Of a stretch of DNA of 10,050 bases, positions 5,913 to 10,050 are shown piece after piece. Every line of letters begins with the position of its first letter. Position 1 is the first letter of the stretch. The notes under the pieces were generated by a model. The model saw nothing but the letters and a program-made list of their open reading frames with translations, was not told the origin of the DNA and did not search any database. The position numbers were made by a program, and so were the translations under genes. Source of the DNA: Villigracilis sp900696595 (lineage in GTDB: Bacteria; Chloroflexota; Anaerolineae; Anaerolineales; Villigracilaceae); assembly GCA_030263615.1 (NCBI GenBank), contig SZPH01000104.1:1-10050 (forward strand), written 5' to 3'.

Positions 5913-5939
5913 TTAGCGCTCGAAAGCATTGAGCGCTAA
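5913..5939 (+). promoter_or_regulatory. CIRCE operator (HrcA binding site)
   Basis: TTAGCGCTC, 9 nt spacer, GAGCGCTAA: a perfect 9-9-9 inverted repeat differing from the consensus TTAGCACTC-N9-GAGTGCTAA only by one compensated A-to-G change per arm. Its position over the start of transcription fits repression by HrcA, released on heat or misfolding stress. The hrcA gene itself is not in the window. Confidence 0.95.
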
Positions 5940-5980
5940 TTGTGTGAATATCCATAAAAAATCCTTACAGGAGGCATCAA

Positions 5981-6283
5981 ATGGCAAAAAGCAACATCTC
6001 GTTCAAACCCCTCGGCAGCCGCGTGCTGGTCGAGCCGGTTGAACAGGAGGAAACCACCGCAAGCGGTATCATCCTCCCCGAAACGGCGAAGGAAAAACCC
6101 CAGCAGGGCAAGGTGCTGGCGGCCGGCCCTGGCGACCGCAACGAAGACGGCGACCGCGTCGCCATGGACGTGAAAGTCGGCGACACAATCCTGTTCGCCA
6201 AATATTCCGGCACCGAAGTGAAGATGGACGGCAAGAAATTGCTAATCATGCGCGAGAGCGACATCCTCGGAATTGTTGGATAA
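5981..6283 (+). CDS. groES: Co-chaperonin GroES (Hsp10)
   Basis: GroES forms the heptameric lid of the GroEL folding chamber in the cytoplasm. The protein is 100 aa, the normal length. FKPLGSRVLVEPVEQEE opens the beta-barrel. The mobile loop TTASGIILPETAKEKPQQGKV (about residues 25-45) contains the GroEL-contacting hydrophobic IIL tripeptide. VKVGDTILFAKYSGTEVKMDGKKLLIMRESDILGIV is the typical C-terminal half. AGGAGG lies 6 nt before the ATG. It is first in the groES-groEL operon under a CIRCE-controlled promoter. The gap to groEL is unusually long (109 bp) because of an inserted palindromic element. Confidence 0.98.
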   Translation: MAKSNISFKPLGSRVLVEPVEQEETTASGIILPETAKEKPQQGKVLAAGPGDRNEDGDRVAMDVKVGDTILFAKYSGTEVKMDGKKLLIMRESDILGIVG

Positions 6284-6287
6284 TTTA

Positions 6288-6366
6288 TGTCGCTGCGAGA
6301 CGCGAAGCGGCGAAGCAGCCTCCCGGTAACAGGGGATTGCTTCGGGCTGGCGCCCTCGCAATGACA
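6288..6366. repeat. 79-bp palindromic MITE-like element between groES and groEL
   Basis: Its ends are imperfect 12-bp inverted repeats (TGTCGCTGCGAG at 6288-6299, CTCGCAATGACA at 6355-6366; 10 of 12 pair). Inside, GAAGCA (6312-6317) with CCC pairs with GGG and TGCTTC (6338-6343). On the minus strand it begins TGTCATTGCGAGG and contains GAAGCAATCCCC, a wording I recognise from dispersed repeats common in bacterial genomes. There is no coding capacity. It is transcribed within the groESL mRNA and should fold into a hairpin just upstream of the groEL ribosome binding site (AAGGAAG, 6379-6385). Confidence 0.8.
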
Positions 6367-6392
6367 GATACTTATAAAAAGGAAGTGAAACT

Positions 6393-8051
<1,659 letters not shown>

Positions 8052-8052
8052 A

Positions 8053-8071
8053 CCTTCGGCTTCGCTCAGGA
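8053..8071. repeat. Dispersed 19-mer after groEL
   Basis: CCTTCGGCTTCGCTCAGGA directly follows the groEL stop codon and matches the reverse complement of 809-827 inside tyrA at 17 of 19 positions. Similar CCTTCGGCTTCGCTCAGG strings are common dispersed repeats in bacterial genomes, as I recall. Confidence 0.6.
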
Positions 8072-8086
8072 TTGCCGCACAATTTT

Positions 8087-8122
8087 GTAGAGACACGGCC
8101 TCTGCCGTGTCTCTACGTTTTT
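8087..8122 (+). terminator. groESL terminator
   Basis: A perfect 13-bp stem GTAGAGACACGGC / GCCGTGTCTCTAC (8087-8099 and 8104-8116) with loop CTCT is followed by G and five Ts. It is a strong intrinsic terminator for the plus strand. The GTAGAGAC...GTCTCTAC wording also resembles a repeat seen in many genomes, so it may be a dispersed element serving as terminator. Confidence 0.88.
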
Positions 8123-8126
8123 AATA

Positions 8127-8132
8127 TATAAT
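8127..8132 (+). promoter_or_regulatory. -10 box of the parvulin lipoprotein gene
   Basis: A perfect TATAAT lies only 5 nt after the terminator T-run and 7 nt before the ATG. The -35 position would fall in the terminator stem, where no consensus hexamer is seen. It suggests a separate, leaderless transcript. Confidence 0.5.
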
Positions 8133-8139
8133 TTCAGGG

Positions 8140-9018
8140 ATGATTTTCAAGCGAATAGTTTTTACTCTGCTCCTGACGACGGGGATTACCGCCTGCGCTT
8201 CCTTCGGGGCCCGAAACACGCCCACTCCCACCGAACCGACTCCAACGCCCGCGCCGCCGACTCCCACTCCCCCGCCTTCGGCGGCTGTCGTCAACGGCGA
8301 ATACATCACAATCGCCGCGTTTGAAGCGGAACTGGCGCGCTACAAAGCCGCCCAAGCCGCGCTGGGACTCTCCTTCAGCGACGAGGACGCAAGCAGAATC
8401 GTTTTGGAAGACCTGATCGCGCAGACGTTGCTGAGTCAAGCCGCGAGGGAGAAAAACTTCGCGGCGACCGAATCAGACCTCCAGTCCCGGATGGATGCGC
8501 TGACGAATCAACTCGGAGGGGCTGAGGCGCTGAATCAATGGATGTCCGCTCACGGCTACGACGAAGCCTCCTTCCGAATCGCGTTGAAGCGCTCGGTCGA
8601 GGCGGCATGGATGCGTGACAATATCGTCGCAGAAGTCCCGGTTACGATGGAGCAAATTCACCTGCGCCAGATTTTGACCTATAATGAGGCTGACGCGCAG
8701 GCGGCATTGCAGGAACTGAACGCGGGCGCCGATTTCGACGAGCTGGCGTCGCAGTATGACCCGGTCACGAACGGAGAACTCGGCTGGACGCCCAAAGGCT
8801 ATCTCCTGGACGCGAAAGCGGACGAGGCGATCTTCGCTTTGGAGGCGGGCGAGGTGAGCGGAATCGTCGCCACCGAAGCCGGATTCCATATTTTCAAAGC
8901 GTTCGAACGCGCCGAACACGCGCTCTCGCCCGACGCCCTGCTTGCCATGCAGGAACTTGCCCTGGAGAATTGGATCGCAAAACAACGCGAAAAAAGCGAG
9001 ATTGTCATCGCGCCGTAA
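8140..9018 (+). CDS. Parvulin-type peptidyl-prolyl cis-trans isomerase lipoprotein (SurA/PrsA-like)
   Basis: It probably assists folding of exported proteins outside the membrane. Residues 1-19 are a lipoprotein signal peptide: KR at 4-5, a hydrophobic core, and lipobox ITAC with Cys19 as the lipidated residue. Residues 26-47 are a Thr/Pro-rich spacer. Residues about 48-165 are a helical SurA-N-like chaperone domain beginning AAVVNGEYI. Residues 171-258 are the rotamase domain: IHLRQILTYNEADAQAALQEL, GADFDELASQYD, GELGWTPKGYL, FALEAGEVSGIVATEAGFHIFK. The length of 292 aa is normal for a PrsA-type protein. The ATG is fixed by the signal peptide and an in-frame TAA at 8122-8124. There is no Shine-Dalgarno at a usable distance. 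It follows groESL but has its own -10 box; any functional tie to the chaperonin is only thematic. Confidence 0.9.
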   Translation: MIFKRIVFTLLLTTGITACASFGARNTPTPTEPTPTPAPPTPTPPPSAAVVNGEYITIAAFEAELARYKAAQAALGLSFSDEDASRIVLEDLIAQTLLSQAAREKNFAATESDLQSRMDALTNQLGGAEALNQWMSAHGYDEASFRIALKRSVEAAWMRDNIVAEVPVTMEQIHLRQILTYNEADAQAALQELNAGADFDELASQYDPVTNGELGWTPKGYLLDAKADEAIFALEAGEVSGIVATEAGFHIFKAFERAEHALSPDALLAMQELALENWIAKQREKSEIVIAP

Positions 9019-9020
9019 TA

Positions 9021-9119
9021 TCGCAGGGACGGCCCGCCTAAATCATAAACGGCATTAATGCGCATGAAAGGGCCGCCCTGCGACGAACATGATAATTTTC
9101 CGGTAAAGGGCCGCCCTTT
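9021..9119. repeat. GC-rich inverted repeats after the parvulin gene
   Basis: TCGCAGGGACGGCCC (9021-9035) and GGGCCGCCCTGCGA (9070-9083) pair over 14 positions with one bulged A. A second hairpin, AAAGGG-CCG-CCCTTT, follows at 9105-9119. The 13-mer AAAGGGCCGCCCT occurs at 9067 and again at 9105. No T-run follows, so this is more likely a repetitive extragenic palindrome pair than a standard terminator. It fills most of the 200-bp gap between the two genes. Confidence 0.7.
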
Positions 9120-9164
9120 GTTGCAATATAAGATTGGACAGGAACCCGGACGGGCCCCCTACGG

Positions 9165-9170
9165 TATGAT
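9165..9170 (+). promoter_or_regulatory. Possible -10 box of the membrane protein gene
   Basis: TATGAT lies 48 nt before the ATG. TTGGAC (9134-9139) is a -35-like hexamer but 25 nt away, which is too far, so the promoter is tentative. Confidence 0.3.
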
Positions 9171-9218
9171 ATGAAATGACGAGCAAGTCAATAATAAAGG
9201 CGATTCTGGAGCGACCTC

Positions 9219-9956
9219 ATGAAAAGAAGCAAATACGATTACGACGATACTCCGTCCGAGCCCGTGCGCGCGCCGGCGCAGGTTGACTTGTGGGATATGC
9301 TGAGCATCCTGACGCTGTTGTTGACGTTGTGCATCGGCGGATATTTTCTGGCGGTTTTTTCCAACCCGAACGCCAAATATAATCTGTTGAATCCCGCGCT
9401 GAACGACCCGCCCACGGCGACCATCACGCAAATTCAGCCGCCCGCCACATGGACGCCCACGCTGCCCGGTCCGACCGAAACCGCCACCGTGACCCTGTTT
9501 CCGACGTTCACGCTCCCCGCTTCGCCCACGCAGGTTTCGTTGATTACGCCATCTGTAACGCCCACGCCGACCCGCACGCCCAAGGCGCCGTTCTCCACCA
9601 CCGTCACTTACATTGACAGCGCCATCATCCACCCCGAGGCGGGATGCAACTGGCAGGGCATCGCCGGGACGATCCTCGACGCCAGCAACGCCGATATGCT
9701 TGGCATTGCCGTGCGCGTGACGGGTTTCTACAACGGCAGGACGAAGAACGAGCTGACTGTGAGCGGCACCGCGCCCGCTTATGGAAAGTCGGGATTCGAG
9801 TTTTTCCTCGGCGCAACGCCGATCGCCTCGAACGGTTTGCTCTCCATTCAAATTCTCGACCAGGCCGGGCTTCCGCTTTCGGACAACATCCCGATCAACA
9901 CCTACGGCGACTGCGCCAAGACCCTCGCGTTGGTGAAGTTCAAGAAGAATCAATAA
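9219..9956 (+). CDS. Single-pass membrane protein with Thr/Pro-rich linker, unknown function
   Basis: I do not recognise a family. A charged N-terminus of about 24 residues (MKRSKYDYDD...) precedes one transmembrane helix (about 27-47, LSILTLLLTLCIGGYFLAVF). The more basic start suggests the N-terminus faces the cytoplasm. Residues about 63-125 are a Thr/Pro-rich, probably extended linker (TPTPTRTP and similar). Residues about 128-245 look like a compact beta-rich external domain beginning TVTYIDSAIIHPEAGCNWQGIAGTILD. It has two cysteines (143 and 232) that could form a disulfide. Similar stalk-plus-domain surface proteins are frequent in Anaerolineae, as I recall. GGAG lies 7 nt before the ATG, supporting the start. 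The gene has no obvious partner in the window. Confidence 0.8.
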   Translation: MKRSKYDYDDTPSEPVRAPAQVDLWDMLSILTLLLTLCIGGYFLAVFSNPNAKYNLLNPALNDPPTATITQIQPPATWTPTLPGPTETATVTLFPTFTLPASPTQVSLITPSVTPTPTRTPKAPFSTTVTYIDSAIIHPEAGCNWQGIAGTILDASNADMLGIAVRVTGFYNGRTKNELTVSGTAPAYGKSGFEFFLGATPIASNGLLSIQILDQAGLPLSDNIPINTYGDCAKTLALVKFKKNQ

Positions 9957-9993
9957 CTCATGTTACGCACTTTTGCCATCCTCACGAACCGTC

Positions 9994-10047
9994 CACGAAT
10001 AAAGTCACGAATTCGCGAATGTTGGCGCGCCTATTCGTTTATTCGTG
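9994..10047. repeat. CACGAAT-type inverted-repeat element
   Basis: CACGAAT (9994), CACGAATT (10006) and CGCGAAT follow one another, then an inverted copy TTTATTCGTG (10038-10047) pairs perfectly with CACGAATAAA (9994-10003). ATTCGCGAAT (10011-10020) is itself a palindrome. The layout resembles the elements at 2627-2681 and 5622-5693. It reaches close to the window end and may continue. Confidence 0.6.
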
Positions 10048-10050
10048 AAC

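Noticed and set aside
5711..5929. Minus-strand 72-codon frame before groES
   Set aside because: It would start inside the CIRCE operator, has no ribosome binding site and no recognisable features.
6288..6366. A small RNA gene or extra promoter between groES and groEL
   Set aside because: The palindrome with terminal inverted repeats explains the sequence better, and no -35/-10 pair was found.

Overview
The window looks like a chromosomal stretch of a Chloroflexota bacterium, probably class Anaerolineae. This rests on the moderately high GC content, Thr/Pro-rich linkers in surface proteins, a type I-beta DAHP synthase beside an AroH-type chorismate mutase, a CIRCE-controlled groESL pair, and many short dispersed repeats between genes. 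The taxon is an inference; no rRNA or other marker is present.

Left part, minus strand (about 2875 down to 143): a compact Phe/Tyr pathway operon, aroH (chorismate mutase), aroF (DAHP synthase) and tyrA (prephenate dehydrogenase). In front of it lies the most interesting item of the window. A strong promoter (TTGACG-17-TAGAAT) is followed almost at once by a 25-codon ORF with the run WFAFYFYYGF, and 24 nt after its stop codon by a 12-bp perfect hairpin with a U-tract. This is the layout of a ribosome-mediated transcription attenuator sensing aromatic amino acids. It would let charged tRNA-Phe, tRNA-Tyr and tRNA-Trp levels set transcription of the pathway's entry enzyme and Tyr/Phe branch.

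Middle part, plus strand (2943-5594): a GT-C type polytopic membrane glycosyltransferase and a GNAT acetyltransferase with a second, unrecognised domain. Both appear to be leaderless single genes with a -10 box 8-9 nt before the start codon. A 386-bp gap with a long imperfect inverted repeat follows.

Right part, plus strand (5879-10050): groES-groEL with a sigma-A-like promoter (TTGACT-17-TAAGAT) and a perfect CIRCE operator (HrcA site) over the start of transcription. The two genes are separated by a 79-bp palindromic, MITE-like element. A strong terminator hairpin closes the operon. Next come a parvulin-type peptidyl-prolyl isomerase lipoprotein, again apparently leaderless, and a single-pass membrane protein with a Thr/Pro-rich linker and an unknown C-terminal domain.

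The window is also rich in small repeats: heptanucleotide tandem arrays (TAGAGAG, TTGGTAA, GAAGGAT), three intergenic elements built from tandem CACGGA-like units plus an inverted copy, and copies of a 19-mer. One cluster of these repeats lies in frame inside tyrA and seems to have added about 30 residues to the enzyme. No tRNA, rRNA, CRISPR array or transposase gene was seen.
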